Shown here in pieces: positions 23,362 to 35,753 of a DNA stretch of 64,000 nt (positions are counted from its first letter, which is position 1; each line of letters begins with the position of its first letter). The stretch is from Akebia trifoliata. Taxonomy: Eukaryota; Streptophyta; Magnoliopsida; Ranunculales; Lardizabalaceae. Position numbers and translations under genes: made by a program. The DNA lies in NCBI GenBank assembly GCA_017979445.1, contig CM030706.1:6117595-6181594 (forward strand), in the 5' to 3' direction. Below the pieces are notes generated by a model. That model saw only the letters and a program-made list of their open reading frames with translations, was not told where the DNA came from and searched no databases.

Positions 23362-23363
<2 letters not shown>
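22124..23363. mobile_element. 1.24-kb gene-capturing (Pack-type) element C1
   Basis: Terminal inverted repeats: left GGGAGCGGTTCGACGGACGT and right, read inward, GGGAGCGGTTCGAGGGACGT, with weaker similarity continuing for about 60 bp (cccatgttt, gttggat). It lies directly between (TA)n tracts, as do its neighbours A1 and B3, and its first 18 bp resemble the A1 terminus. It has no transposase. Inside are a CT-rich section (22167-22610, with tctgtttcattgaaactcga at 22333 and again at 22500) and, on the minus strand, a chimeric coding fragment (22803-23075). The arrangement is that of a Pack-MULE/Pack-type element. Superfamily unproven because the target duplication is hidden in (TA)n. Confidence 0.75.
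22803..23093 (-). pseudogene. Captured chimera: GT47 (exostosin-like) fragment joined to KAS III C-terminus
   Basis: The frame (stop at 22803-22805) reads [19 protein letters not shown], then [19 protein letters not shown], then RRMR. This resembles the C-terminal part of plant GT47/exostosin glycosyltransferases (-EFSVFIP-E-V---RIVDVL--IP--EV-RMR). It continues without a stop into [20 protein letters not shown] then [17 protein letters not shown], which is the C-terminus of plastid 3-ketoacyl-ACP synthase III (FabH type, usual ending [13 protein letters not shown]), plus four extra residues. The joint is near [10 protein letters not shown]. Just upstream, a CT tract ending in caacag looks like a captured intron 3' end. 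No ATG is visible, so any translation would need another start or splicing. I infer two unrelated host genes captured and fused. Confidence 0.75.

Positions 23364-23395
<32 letters not shown>
23364..23395. repeat. (TA)n microsatellite between C1 and B3
   Basis: About 16 AT dinucleotides separating two transposon termini exactly. Confidence 0.9.
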
Positions 23396-23397
<2 letters not shown>

Positions 23398-23620
23398 GTC
23401 CCGTTCAGCAACAAACATTTTGGCAAAACATTTTTCAAAACATAGAGGTTTTGGAATGGGCTGATTTTTGGTGAGGATGATCTCTACGGTGAGGAGATCA
23501 TCCTCACCAAAAATCAGCTCATTCCAAAACTTCTAACCCCAGTTTACAAGTTGAAAAATCGTGGACCGTCCATTTTTTGTAAATCATTTTTGATGGGGTT
23601 AGAAATTTTGGAATTGGCTG

Positions 23621-23622
<2 letters not shown>
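23396..23622. mobile_element. Double-hairpin element B3, right half missing
   Basis: Left terminus GGGTCCCGTTCAGCAACA after (TA)n, close to the B1/B2 termini. The first hairpin is complete (ggttttggaatgggctgatt ... cagctcattccaaaacttct) and is followed by the 'gtggaccgtcc' spacer and the start of the second hairpin. The element then breaks off into a long (TA)n tract at 23622. Confidence 0.7.
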
Positions 23623-23716
<94 letters not shown>

Positions 23717-23720
23717 TTAA
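23622..23720. repeat. Long (TA)n tract
   Basis: About 95 bp of almost pure AT repeat with a few AA/TT interruptions, joining the broken end of B3 to the left end of A2. Confidence 0.9.
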
Positions 23721-24120
23721 AGAGAACGGATCAAGGGACATATGAAAAAACATATGTAAAAATAGTGTAACATTAATAAATTTTCAAAATATGGGTTAAA
23801 AGTTTTGGATTGAGCTGATTTTTTTATGAGGATGATCTCTATGATGGGAAGATCGTCCGGAAAAAAAAATCAGTCCAATCTGAAACTTCTAACCCCTATA
23901 AAAGTGATTTAGAATGTGGACCGTTGATTTTTTATCAATTTTTGTCACTAATTTGCAAATCACTTTTGATGGATTTAGAAGTTTCAGATTAAGCTGATTT
24001 TCTGTGAGGATGATCTTCTCATCATAATGACCATCCTCACAAAAAATCAGCTCAATCCAAAACCTCTAACCCGTATTTTGAAAAACCATTGTTTTTACAT
24101 ATGCCCCATGAACTGCCCCC
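23721..24120. mobile_element. (TA)n-flanked double-hairpin element A2
   Basis: Left terminus agagaacggatcaagggaca; right terminus, read inward, GGGGGCAGTTCATGGGGCAT. The two-hairpin core has the same order as A1 (ggttaaaagttttggattga ... and ... tggatttagaagtttcagat), with 'gtggaccgttg' in the spacer. About 400 bp, non-coding. Confidence 0.7.
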
Positions 24121-24783
24121 ATATTTAAATATCTCAAGTTATTAAAAAAAAAAAAAAAATGAAAGATATTTCTCTCCCATACAAATCATAATTTAATAAT
24201 TAAGGTGATTAGGTCAAATCAAAGTCGGATCTAATAATGTGGGTCGATATCGTAGCAATGCTTTTTGCAAATTATTGAATCTCACAATTGAAACATTTGA
24301 TTGATGTTGATGACAAGACCCATCATTAGAATCATTTTCTTCAACTGTTTTGGAATAGCTACTTATATACTTCCTTTTCGATTCTCAATACGTTGAATCT
24401 ACCAAATGTTTCATAATTTAAACATTTAACATTTGAGATGGTTGTTACTATTTGCCCCCAACCAAATCAATCATTTTATGTGTTAATTTTCTATTGGACT
24501 AATATACTTAGCCTCCCCACACCCCCAAAAAATAAAAATAGATAGGTATTGGATTAATGAATATTACAAGGGGAAAAAACATTATGGGACCCTAAAAAAT
24601 CATCCAATCCAAAAGAATAAACCCTAACCCAATTAAGCAAATTGTAATAGTCGATTTGGTTCTCTCTGCTTGTTCAACTTCAAGGAAAAAAAGGATTCCT
24701 CGAAAAATTGATCTTCCTTTTAGTTGTTGAATTTCTTGAAATGAATTGTTTCATATATATCTTTCTAATGAAAAGGAGAAAGG

Positions 24784-25002
24784 TTTTTTTTTTATGATGG
24801 GAGTTCCAAACCCATAATAGGCCAACGACTAACAGGGGTGAGGCAATTGACCTGTTAGAACACCAAATCTCGCCCAAACCCCCAGGTATATGAAATACTC
24901 TTCAAATCACCAGGTAAGCAGGGATAATCCTTGTGAATGGCTAACGAGGGGGCTTGAAGTCACAACCTCTCACTTTTTGGAGGGATGCCTTGACTATTGT
25001 AA
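24784..25002 (-). mobile_element. SINE with perfect 13-bp target duplication
   Basis: Minus orientation. The A tail is seen as a T run at 24784-24793; aaaaggagaaagg flanks it at 24771-24783 and 25003-25015. The minus-strand 5' part (near 24950-25000) carries a weak B-box-like gtgacttcaagccc; the A box is poor. It ends in A-rich sequence and has no coding capacity, so SINE is the best call. Confidence 0.75.
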
Positions 25003-25170
25003 AAAAGGAGAAAGGGTTCTTGATTATTTAGGCTTCAATTCAAACATATGCTTTGATACTTATATTTGAAATTTAGAATTAGTGGGATATTACATTGTTT
25101 CAGTTATATTAGATATTTAAAGAGTTAGAATAATTAAAATTGCTTCCCTTATTTATTGACTTTAATTAAG

Positions 25171-25395
25171 GTGCCGTTTAGATACAAAGTAGAAAGTAAC
25201 TTTCAAAGAAAGTACATTTTAAAAAGTAAATAGTAATTTATTTTTTACTTTTTACTTAAAAAAAAAAAAAAAAAAATTAGATGTTTATTTTTAAAAAATA
25301 ACTTTTTAAGTTAATCCAAACAATCTTTTTAATTTTTCAACTTTTAAAAATTAAAATTTTACTTTTTTAAGTAAGTGTCCAAACAACTTCTAAAT
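25171..25395. repeat. MITE-like element with gtttagata / gtccaaac ends
   Basis: Left gtgccgtttagatacaaagt; right taagtgtccaaacaac. The interior is rich in actttt/aaaagt repeats and A runs. hAT-like termini, but no target duplication could be matched. Confidence 0.4.
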
Positions 25396-25463
25396 AACAT
25401 GAAAACACTCTCTACTTTTATATTTATTATTATTTACTTTTAAAAAGGAATGCAATAATAAGA

Positions 25464-25868
25464 AGGGTAAATTACACTTTGGTGGCTAATGTTGTGATAA
25501 TTACACTTACCTCACTTATAGCTATCTAAGGGGTTCACTTACCTCCCCTCCCTCAAATTATTGTCGTTAGGTTCTTTTTATAAAGACCATTTTGCCCTTT
25601 TTTTTAATTTTATTCCTTTTTATAAATAAAACTATGCTCATGAAAAAATGGGTTCATTGAATGCTTTGACGGGAGCATTTTAATTTTTATTTTAAAACTT
25701 ATTATTTTTAATAATAAAAAAAAAAAAAAAAACATGAAATAAGAGAGTAAAATAACATATGAATTTTAACTCCGTAAATGAAAGGGGAGGTAAGTGCAAT
25801 TATCAAAACATTAGGTGGTCAAAATGAAATAATGTTGAACTACAAGGGGTCAAAGTGTAATTTACCCT
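25464..25868. mobile_element. MITE with long terminal inverted repeats, MULE-like
   Basis: Left AGGGTAAATTACACTTTGG and right (read inward) AGGGTAAATTACACTTTGAC; similarity continues through gataatt-cacttacctc on both sides, about 80 bp per arm with gaps. Flanks aataagaa and aataaaaa are compatible with a degenerate 8-9-bp duplication. Terminal gggtaaattacac is common among Mutator-like MITEs. Confidence 0.65.
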
Positions 25869-25869
25869 A

Positions 25870-27840
25870 ATAAAAATACCTTCCTATTCCTCCATTCCAT
25901 TATTATGCCCAAAACTAAACCTTCTACCATTGAAAATGAGTTCATACCTACTCTCACAATTTCATCCATGTTATTTTATCATCTAAAAAAGATAACTTCA
26001 TTTATTTCATGCTTTGTCCAAATTAGTGGTTGATGGAGTGAATTTAGTTTATTTCCAAGTATAATAAGGAAAAAAATCCAAACTTTACCCAATAAGTGAA
26101 GGACACATACAAAAAATCCAAATTATGTAGAACAAAACGAAGCTCCAAGGATGGACACAATTAGAGAGACAAAGAAATTTGCAGAATTGCACCATTGCAA
26201 AACTTGATTTTAGAAAACAACAAAGTAGTTCTATTCATGAACATTTACGGAAATAATGTAAGTTGGGGATCGTTTGGTAGGCATTTAAAGTCGCAACAAC
26301 TCCCGACTCAAATTTACTTCCATCATTTGGATTGGGATATCTTAGGTAGGGTTCACACACACGCGCACACTCACCAATGAAGGTGAAAATGATGGATGAT
26401 TGCCGCAAATGCAACTCTCATTAATATATGGTGACAAAAGATACGATTCGCTCTATCGCCCACACCGGTTCTCTACATCACCCATGCCCCATCCTCTTAT
26501 GGGTTTCCTATGAAGATTCTAATTTCTTCTGGCAACCAACATTAAGAGTTCATTTCAAAAGTTACAACCAATTTTCGATACTTCAATACCAACTCTATCT
26601 CTCACAACTCCCCATTCCAAACAGGCCCTTGTTGATATGGGCCCAATCAATATGGACAAAGAACTTTCCTTGATGAATATGTTTGTTGAAAATGAGAGTT
26701 AAGATGATTGTTTGGTTGGTGTGGACCCAACAAGATGAACAAGTACCATTTGTTTCATCCCATTAGATTTTTATGTTGTGTCACATATAACTCCAATGGG
26801 CCTAACAGACAAAAATATACGGCCTTAAAAATGGGCTGGCCCACCACTTGATCTACAGTCCAAAATTGGGGATTAGCTCTTAACATCACAAAAGAGAAGT
26901 GGGAGCCACAAAAGCTGAGACAGAAGACCTGCCACCATGTGCTTAGTCTTTTAGAGGCATGTGAACTGTGGAGTATATAACCTCTATACCTAACACTTGA
27001 AAAAGAAGGCACGTGCGGTTCATGTGATGATTACATATATATTATTATTATTATTTTAAATTACCTTTGTGAATTGTGATCAGCCCTAAACATTTGTGAG
27101 AATTTTAAAATTACATTTTTTTTTTTATGACAATATCCTTATATATTTAATTAATGATAAAAACTACCTTAATATTTTTAAGATATTAATTTAATACCCA
27201 AAAAAAAGACTTATCATATTAATATAATTATCAATATTTTTAAAGAAGTTAATTATTTCCCAAATAACCCCTCACCAAACAATAATTTTGCAGCCCCACT
27301 TCCACCCCAACACTTTATCTCTAACCAAAAGAAGCTAAAATATTATCTATAATTTGTCTGCTGGAGGGATAAAACATGTCTCAATTATTAAAAGAGGTGA
27401 CTGATATCTTTTTTTGCTGTAGTTCTTATCTTCTTTACAAACAGAAAAAGAAAAGAACCAACTTTTAATACTCTTATAACCTCTGGAAAGGTATTTCTTC
27501 TCTCTTTTGCTTTGCTTTTTCAGTATTAATTAATAAAACTTCACTTAAAAAGAGGGGAAAAAGCACACCAAAATAAAACACACACACACACACACACAAA
27601 ACCTCCTCACATGATAGAAGGAACCAAATCACTTATTTATAATATAACATTAGCTTCTCTCTCTCCATTGGGAATGGAGCAATCTTTTAGATAAAAGACT
27701 TCCAACATCAGATGATGACTGACTCATTCCCATATCTACAACCATGGCATCATAATTGTTCATGAAAAAGAAAAAAGGATAAAGTGATTAATCAGATCAA
27801 ACCATCAAAAAGACGCCACGATGCACCAATCAAAAACTTT
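25870..27840. other. 3' flank of the ABCB19 gene
   Basis: No gene seen. About 26266-26635 may be a MITE (ggggatcgtttggtaggc on the left; attccaaacaggccc on the right). A (CA)n run lies at 27581-27598 and (ATT)n near 27045. The ABCB19 3'UTR should occupy the part just below 27841. Confidence 0.4.
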
Positions 27841-30800
27841 TCAATTGTGATGATGTTGAAGCTGCAAAAGCCGAGAATAGGCACTATCAGCTCGGCTGAC
27901 TAACTCGACATGATTGCCTTGTTCTATAACGCGACCATCTTGCACCACACCGATGTTATCAACCCCTCTGATTGTTGATAATCGATGGGCCACGAGCAAT
28001 GTCGTTCGTCCCTTCATTAGCCTCTCAAGGGCTTCTTGTAGCACACATTCTGACTCTGCGTCAAGTGCACTCGTGGCCTCGTCAAGTAGTAGTATTGCGG
28101 GGTCCTTGAGCACCGCACGAGCAATAGCGATCCTTTGTTTCTGTCCACCTGAGAGTTGTACGCCTCTTTCCCCAACTGGAGTCTTGTATCCATCTGGTAA
28201 TCCGCTAACAAACCCATGGACATTAGCGGCCCGAGCTGCCTCGATCACCTCTGCCTCCGTCGCTCCATCTTTTCCATAGGTTATATTTTCGAAAATGCTT
28301 GTGGCGAACAGGGCGGGTTCTTGTTGTACTAGACCAATTTTAAGACGGAGACTCTTTAAGTTGAGTCGACGAATGTCTTTCCCATCAATCATAACTTTTC
28401 CTGCCATTGGATCATAGAATCGCTCGATCAATGCAATCACGGAACTCTTTCCGGAACCGCTGGCACCGACAAGTGCTTGGCTCTGCCCTGCACGAATTCT
28501 AAGGTTGAGATCCTTAAACACAATGAGCTCAGGACGGGCAGGGTAGGCAAAGTCAATGTGACGTAACTCAATATCTCCACGGATTGATTCGATTGGTTCA
28601 GCCTCAGGATCATCAGGATCGATCTTTGTAGATCGGTCCAGGATCGAGAATACTGAACTTATTGCCTCACCACCCCGGATGATCTCTGGAGCAAGGCTAA
28701 CCGTCTCCGCAACAGAATTAGCAGTGATGACTAGGACGACGAAGACTTTGATGACTTTGGAGAAAGTAGAGGCACCTTTTTGGACGAGATGGGCACCGTA
28801 CCATAGAATGAGGGCCTCAGATGCGTAGAGTGCAAGCTGGGAGAGACCAAATAGAAGGCCAGCAGATTGGCTGCGGCGAAGGCTTCGGAGCTGTGGGATA
28901 CGAAGCTCATAGCTGAAAAGTGATAGGATCTTGTCTTGGGCATTGAAAGCGGCAACTGTCCGAATGTTGCTCACACCCTCCCCTGCAATCATGCTTGACT
29001 TTGCATGCGCCTTCGCTGTGTCTCCAGCAAACCCTTTGAGGGAAACTTGCTGTATGATACAGATACAAAACCGAAATAACTGTCAAGATATTGTCATCTA
29101 ATTTTTTTTCAAATCATGCAGATTGTAAATATGGCTTAAAAGGGTCACACACATTCAAACTTGGCGCGCTTAGAAGGGAATTAATAGCCCATAGATCAAA
29201 TCATCATCTAAGCATTATATGAAATCTATAATATTACCATCCAATTTATGTACTAATATTTCTGCATTATTTCCAAATAATTATTACTTAATTTCTAGTT
29301 TATATATACTTCATTTAAAATTTGAATTAATTGTTTGAATTAGAGAACATCCCAAATTATAATCAAACTCTTACTGTAGTTTTTTTTTTTTATCAGAAAA
29401 AAAAAAAAACTTATTTGATAAGTAAATTAAATGAAATCAAATTATACTCTGGTCTATAAGAATTTAAATGTATAAGATAACAACTAGATGGTCTCATCCA
29501 TTGAATAGTTATAATTGACTAGGTTGTTTTCACTTTTCCCCACCTGAGGTCTGACTGCAAATAGGAACTAAATCTTCATGCACCATAACAAAAACAGGAC
29601 CACACCCAGAAAGAAAAAAAAGTAAAAATTAAAACTTTAAAAGGTAGGTGAATAAACATCAGAGATAAGATACGTCACTTTCACTGTGGCAAAGTCACCA
29701 AGTCTAGGGGTGGCTGCGTATTTGAGCACCTTGTACAAGTTATAACTTTCAGTAAAAAAACAGACTTCCCATAAACACAATTCTATATTGGCAGTGTAGG
29801 CATGCCTGACAACACCACCAAAATGAAATAAAAAAAAAATAAAGATCACGGGTGGGAGGGAATCTCTTGTTTCAGAACCCACAGTAAAAGCTTCATGTAC
29901 TTACTGTCCACTCTGTATCGTCCTCTACCCATCTAACCCAGATTCTAAAATAGTGAAATTTTGACATAGTTTTCACTACAGACAGAAAAACTACTAATGT
30001 TCACTCTTTGCTGGAGCGTCGGTGCAGAGTAAGAAAAAAAAAAAACAGATTTACTGAATAAGGAACAGTGAAAACCTGGTAAACTCAGTTTTGACTCTAG
30101 AGAGTGAGAAACCAAATGTGATCAGAACCTCGAGAAATAAATTTCTTGGAATCTTTTATTTATTTTTATATTTTTTCTATGCGTGGCAGTGGTGACAAGT
30201 AGGATTTAGTTTTTTGTCGTTTACTGATTAAGAATAGTGTCAGTTTCTCGATAACAAATAAGACTATGGCATCTGACACACATGCAAACAACTATTCAAA
30301 TACTCAAAATGACCAAAATGCCCTTCATACAGAAGAGGATTATTGGTATACTTAAAATGACCACAATGCCCCTTAGAAAGATGGGATAGGTTTACCTGAG
30401 CGAAATTGGCGAGGACTAGAAGAGGGAAGGTTGCCAATATGAGAAGCGAGACTCTCCATTCGACTATGAAAGCAACTATGAATGAGGTGAGGAGGGATGT
30501 CATGTTTTGAAGTATCACTGAGATTCTTTCCGCAATGGCGGACTTTACGTCGGCTGCGTCTGTGGCAAGGCGAGCCGCAATGAGGCTTGAGTTGTTCTCC
30601 TCTTCGTCGAACCACCCGACTTCATTCCTAAGGATAGCTGAAACAAGAAGAAATTTTATAAGAATAATAAATAAATAAATAAATCAAATTTAGATGAAAG
30701 TGAGAAAATTTTACATAGTTTGAAGGGTATTTCTTTAGTGAGAGTGGACTCGAATATGCTAGAGTTAATCGAAGAAAAGGGTTTAAACAAAATTGAATGG

Positions 30801-33800
30801 AGGGACAAGATTTTGTTCCGCTCACCTCAAACTTTCGGAGAAATTAAGGTTTTGATGACGACGATAATTAACAAAATATTCAATTAATGTACAAGATGAA
30901 AAAATGAAGAAAGGAATGTACCTGCAAGCATCATCCTCCTCACTCTAGTGGTAAGGTTCTCTCCCATAATACTAAAGAAATAATGCTGAGTTAGATATGC
31001 TGCTACAGCGTAAATTCCTGCTCCAATATATATAAAAACAAACTCCTTTGTTTTCTTCTCCATCGCCGAAGGATCTCTATAGTAGAACACCTCAATCATA
31101 TTGCTCATCACGATTGCAAAAGTTGGACCGATAAATCCCGATAAAACTGATCCTACAGCCCCCATGATTGCATAAGGCCATTCGGGAGCATTCATCTTAA
31201 GAAGACGGAAAAAGTACCCATTTGGTGCTGGATTTTTACGGTCAGTATCCGCATTGGAAATCATCTCTAATCGACCATCGGCACCAGTGCTGTACTGATA
31301 GCTTAAGTTCCTTAGACTACCAGACCGAAGACTAAGGGATTTTGTCGAAAGAGAATGACTGAGACGTGACGAACGCGAGCGATGGGTAGAAGGGACACCG
31401 AAGTCTTTGTTTTTTACCATCTCTTGGAATCGGATTAAGGAGGAATATGCCCCGGCTTTAGAAATTAGTTCTTCATGAGTCCCGGTCTCGACAACTTGGC
31501 CTTGTTGTATTACAGCGATTGAGTCCACGTTTCGTATGGTGGAGAGACGATGGGCAACGACTATGGTTGTTCTACCGACCATGAGACGGTCTAGAGCCTC
31601 TTGGACAATGCTCTCGGAGCCTGCATCAAGGGCACTAGTAGCCTCATCGAGTAAAAGAATTTTTGGGTTTTTCAACATAGCTCTGGCAATGGCGATTCTC
31701 TGTTTTTGGCCTCCGGAGAGTTGGACTCCTCTTTCTCCCACCTGGTTTCAAATAGAAAAATATAAATAAAATAGATCCATGTTGAAAAATTATTGCAATA
31801 TACTTTATTTCAGAAAGACATTTCAAGATTAGTTTCCAACCAAAAATATAGATCAGAATTTAACATGCTTCACCACAAATTTCATACAAATTTCATACAA
31901 AAATTGGGATGCTCACAAGTAAATCCAAGTAACTTACAAGTGATATCTGATTAAAGTTTTATGTTTCCTTCCTTTTTTATATGTGCAAGTTTGATCTGTT
32001 GTTCGATTACATTTCCACCAGAATTTTCAAAGAAAATTCTATCTTGTTTATGGTCCTAATCCCAGGTCACTTTTGTGGGGATATTAGAAAATACGTTTGA
32101 AGCCCTAGGATGCTATATATTTGTTCTCTAGAAAACCCTAAAATTGTATTGTTTTTTAGTGACTTCATCAATAAGAAAATCTTCATCACTGCCCATGGAG
32201 GGGGGCAATTTTGCTGAACCACGTAAAATTTTGTCTTATGTATGATTGGTGTTTTTTCTTCTCTTTTGCATAGATTTCTTTGTGTGTTCATCGTCTGATT
32301 TGTTGGGTGTTTCCGTACAACAATCTAAACATACTGACGAAACACATACCTGTGTATTATACCCATTTGGAAGCAGCGTAATGAAGCTATGTGCGTTTGC
32401 AGCATTAGTCGCAGCTTCTACTTCTGTAATACTTGCATCAGGCTTCCCATAGAGTATGTTTTCTAGTATAGTGGTTGCAAAGAGCGCTGGCTCTTGGTTC
32501 ACCAAACCAACCTGATTCCGTAGCCATTTCAACTGCACAGTCTTTATATCCACATTGTCCAGCAAAACCTGCCCTGCAAAGCCAACACAAATAATAAATG
32601 AGTCCATCCATCGTTCGAACCGAACGAATAAACATCAAACATGAGATAAAGATATTAAACTCTTAATTACCCTCATTAGGATCATAGAACCTTTCTATCA
32701 GAGACACAACGGTGCTCTTTCCCGACCCACTACCACCAACCACAGCAACCGTCTTTCCTGCGGGGAAGAAAATCGAGAAGTCTCGGAAGATAATTACGTC
32801 TGGCCGTGATGGGTAACTAAAGGTTACGTCCTTAAATTCAATGTCTCCATTAACTTCTGTCAAACATTTCCCATCTGAGGGGTCTTGAATTATAGACGGT
32901 CTTTGCTTAATAACTTCCATTAGCTTGTATCCTGCAGTTTTGCCTTTACTAAATGCCCCGAGATTCGAAAATGACTGACCCAAACTCCTGAACAAACCAA
33001 TAAACAATATTTAGAATGGAACACAAAGGTAAGTTTTTTCGTTAAAAAAAAAAAAAACAGGCTAAATTTAAAATTTGTGATCTTACATTCCACCAACAAT
33101 GGCAGAGAAAATAGCTGTAAAGGCCTTTCCACCATCAGTCTGGCCATTCCTAATGAACACTCCAGCATACCAGAAAACCAAGGCCCATGACATGCACGCA
33201 ATCCCAAACGTACATCCTATTCCGAGGCCCTTCGCCATTCCTGCCTTGTATCCAAGCTTTAATGTGTTTTGTATGGCATCTGAGTATGAATTGAGAGCCT
33301 TACTCTCTCCTACAAATGAGTATACAGTTCGAACTTGTCCAACGGCCTGCACGGGTAGGAAATGATTCAGTCCCCTCAAAATCAGGGTGCATTATAAAAT
33401 TAGGCACAAATAAAAATACAGAAATAAAACCTTCAAATATAGATTAGCAATGAGGAAACTACACATAAATAAAATGGAAAACAAATGGATTTATATATAT
33501 ATTTGAGGGTCACAATTGAAATTCAATTTGGGACTATTGCTCTTGTCAATTAGTTCGATAATTGCCAAATTGTGTGACCATAGTCATGGTTTTGAAACTT
33601 TAATTAAGAGATTACCTGCTCGGCTATTATGCCCGCATTTGCATAGGATTCTCTGCTCTTTGAGGTGAGACCAGTGAGAGTATAGGCGTACAAGCCCCCA
33701 GCGAAAGCAATTCCTGGAATCACAGCTACACTCAGTAGTGCCAGCCTCCATGCCGATACGAAACCCACCACTAATCCAGCTAGAAATGTTGAGAGATAAT

Positions 33801-35753
33801 GTATGAAATTCCCCACCTGAAATCACCATAAGAGAGACAGTAATGGCCCTATCTCTAGTCTTTCTAAACAATTTTATTTACAATTAGTGCCCCCTCACCA
33901 TAGTCACAAAATTCTCTCAATTTTTCCAAAAATTCATAAAATGGGCCAAAAAAGGACCACCCAATTAAACTGACAAATAAATATAAATAGCAAGATTGGG
34001 TTTTTATTTTACCTTTTAGGGAAGTTGAAAATGATGGGTTTTGTCATCTTGGGAAGAAACCCGAAGATATCATTCATATAATTCCCGAACTGAACCCGTC
34101 CGAATAATTGCCGAACTTTCAGAAATGGGGTTCATTATCAGGGGTAGGAAAATCAGCGCATATTAATATAAATTTGCTAACATGCGCCTAAACAGAACCA
34201 GCATTAATGGCAAGTTCAACGACACGGATGGAGTCATGATCCACTACTTCGCTAAAGGACAGGATATAATACTCGACGCACATTTAGAATTTAATTGTGC
34301 TATTTGGGCAGAAAACACAGAGATTCGAAATCCCATAAAAAAAGGATAAAAAGAGAGAGAGAGACCAGCGACAACGAACCTTCTCACTAATGGCATCTTG
34401 GACTAAGAGAGTGTCTGTAGAAACACTGAAAACGATATCTCCTGTTCTTGCGTCTGTATCAAAGAACCCAACGTCCTGTTTCAAAACTGCTTCTAAATAC
34501 TTCTTCCTTAGCGTACTCACTTGCCTCTCTCCCGTGTACATCCAACATGCGATTTCTGTTTCATAATTATTTTCCCAAAAATGTGACTCAAAATATTTTC
34601 AGGAAAAAAATTCAAAACATGCCTTACAAATAATTTTTTTCAGAAAATTTATAACCAAACATTCCTAGAGACTAGAGCGAGAGAGAGAGAGAGAATGAGA
34701 ATTTGATACCCACTCTAATATCAAATTTGATATTCAGGTAATTATTAAAATAAAAAAACCTAAAAACAATATATAAAAAAAATTCCTAAAACTGGGCGTA
34801 AAAAACATTTGGGAAAAAATTATATTGGTAATAAAATTTTCCAGAAAATTCCTAAACAGCCCAACCATAAAGGCCTTATCGTTGGGTTCGAAGTGAATGA
34901 CGAAAACGAGTTGGACGAGAGAGAGAGAGAAAGAAAAAAAATCTTTGATATCCTTTACGAACATCCAATTTGATATCCAGTCGCTATCCTACCTACACCT
35001 ACCCAATGCTTAAAGTTTTTGACCAAAAATTTCAAGTTGGGGTAAGTGAGGGAGATGAAAGTTTTTCTCGACGAGTGACAATTACGTACGCCACGTGTGG
35101 CCCGGTACATTCTCAGTCCGTTACGTGTCGGGCTTCACTCACAAGTCACAACTCACATACAAAAAGGACCGAAACTCTCAAACTTTAACTAGAGCGAAAA
35201 ATGAAGAAGAAGAAACTGATTTCAAAGCCAATTTTCTTCGTCGAGAACTCAAATGTTTTAAACACTTGAATCGACGAAGCAAAGTAGATTCTAGAAAAAG
35301 CGATTCCTTTTCAAGTAAACCAAACGGAACAAGATAGAGAAATTCTATACCTGCGTAGGAAGATAAGCAAACAACGAGGCCAAGATATACGAAATACAAA
35401 GAATACTGCATTAAAGAGACAATTTTTGTCAAATCAGATCTAAAATCGAAGATCAATTCGAAAGAAAAATGAGGATTTTGACTTAAACAAATCAAAGATC
35501 GAACCTTTGAGACTTCTTCAGTCATCTTCTTGAGATCAGACTGGTTTTTCCCAAATCCATTAACCATCTCACCAAACAAAAGGAAGAAAACCGGCATGGC
35601 TGATCCATGAACGAAAGCTCCAATACTTCCAGCGATCATCAACAACCAATCGTACTTATCTGCAAACGAGAACAACTGATAGAATGGTAGACTCTGTTCT
35701 TTCTTCTTCTCCACATCAGGAACATTTCCCTTAGTTTCTGTAGTTTCCGCCAT
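27841..35753 (-). CDS. ABC transporter B family member 19 (auxin/brassinosteroid exporter), 1250 aa, ten exons
   Basis: Exons: 35505-35753, 35351-35405, 34380-34555, 33616-33816, 33087-33346, 32671-32987, 32350-32573, 30922-31741, 30396-30637, 27841-29049. All joints are GT-AG and keep frame; the sum is 3753 nt. Layout is TMD1-NBD1-TMD2-NBD2. NBD1 has Walker [10 protein letters not shown] (about residues 398-406), signature LSGGQ (502-506) and Walker B LLLDE (523-527). NBD2 has Walker [10 protein letters not shown] (about 1043-1051), LSGGQ (1147-1151) and LLLDE (1168-1172). The start [20 protein letters not shown], the interdomain [17 protein letters not shown] segment and overall length (Arabidopsis ABCB19: 1252 aa) identify the ortholog rather than ABCB1. 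The protein sits in the plasma membrane and exports auxin; brassinosteroid export is also reported for Arabidopsis ABCB19. No lesion seen; the gene looks functional. Confidence 0.96.
29050..30395 (-). other. ABCB19 intron 9
   Basis: 1346 bp between GT (30395-30394) and AG (29051-29050). AT-rich. A short direct repeat of the form aatgaccaaaatgcccttca / aatgaccacaatgcccctta occurs near 30309 and 30357. No transposon ends or internal gene seen. Confidence 0.7.
32050..32330 (+). repeat. Possible solo copia LTR inside ABCB19 intron 7
   Basis: Intron 7 (31742-32349) contains, on the plus strand (antisense to the gene), gggcaattttgctgaaccac followed by gtaaaattttgt, then a T/C-rich stretch ending tttccgtacaacaa. 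This is the U5-like end of a Ty1/copia LTR. A left boundary around 32050-32075 is a guess and no target duplication was found. It lies close to the exon 7 acceptor side but leaves the splice sites intact. Confidence 0.45.

Noticed and set aside
26266..26635. MITE with gtttggtagg / ccaaacaggccc ends
   Set aside because: Ends only loosely inverted, no duplication; mentioned only as a possibility in the flank entry.
27914..28279. 121-codon plus-strand ORF over ABCB19 exon 10, and similar ones at 31536 and 33099
   Set aside because: Antisense shadows of conserved transporter exons.
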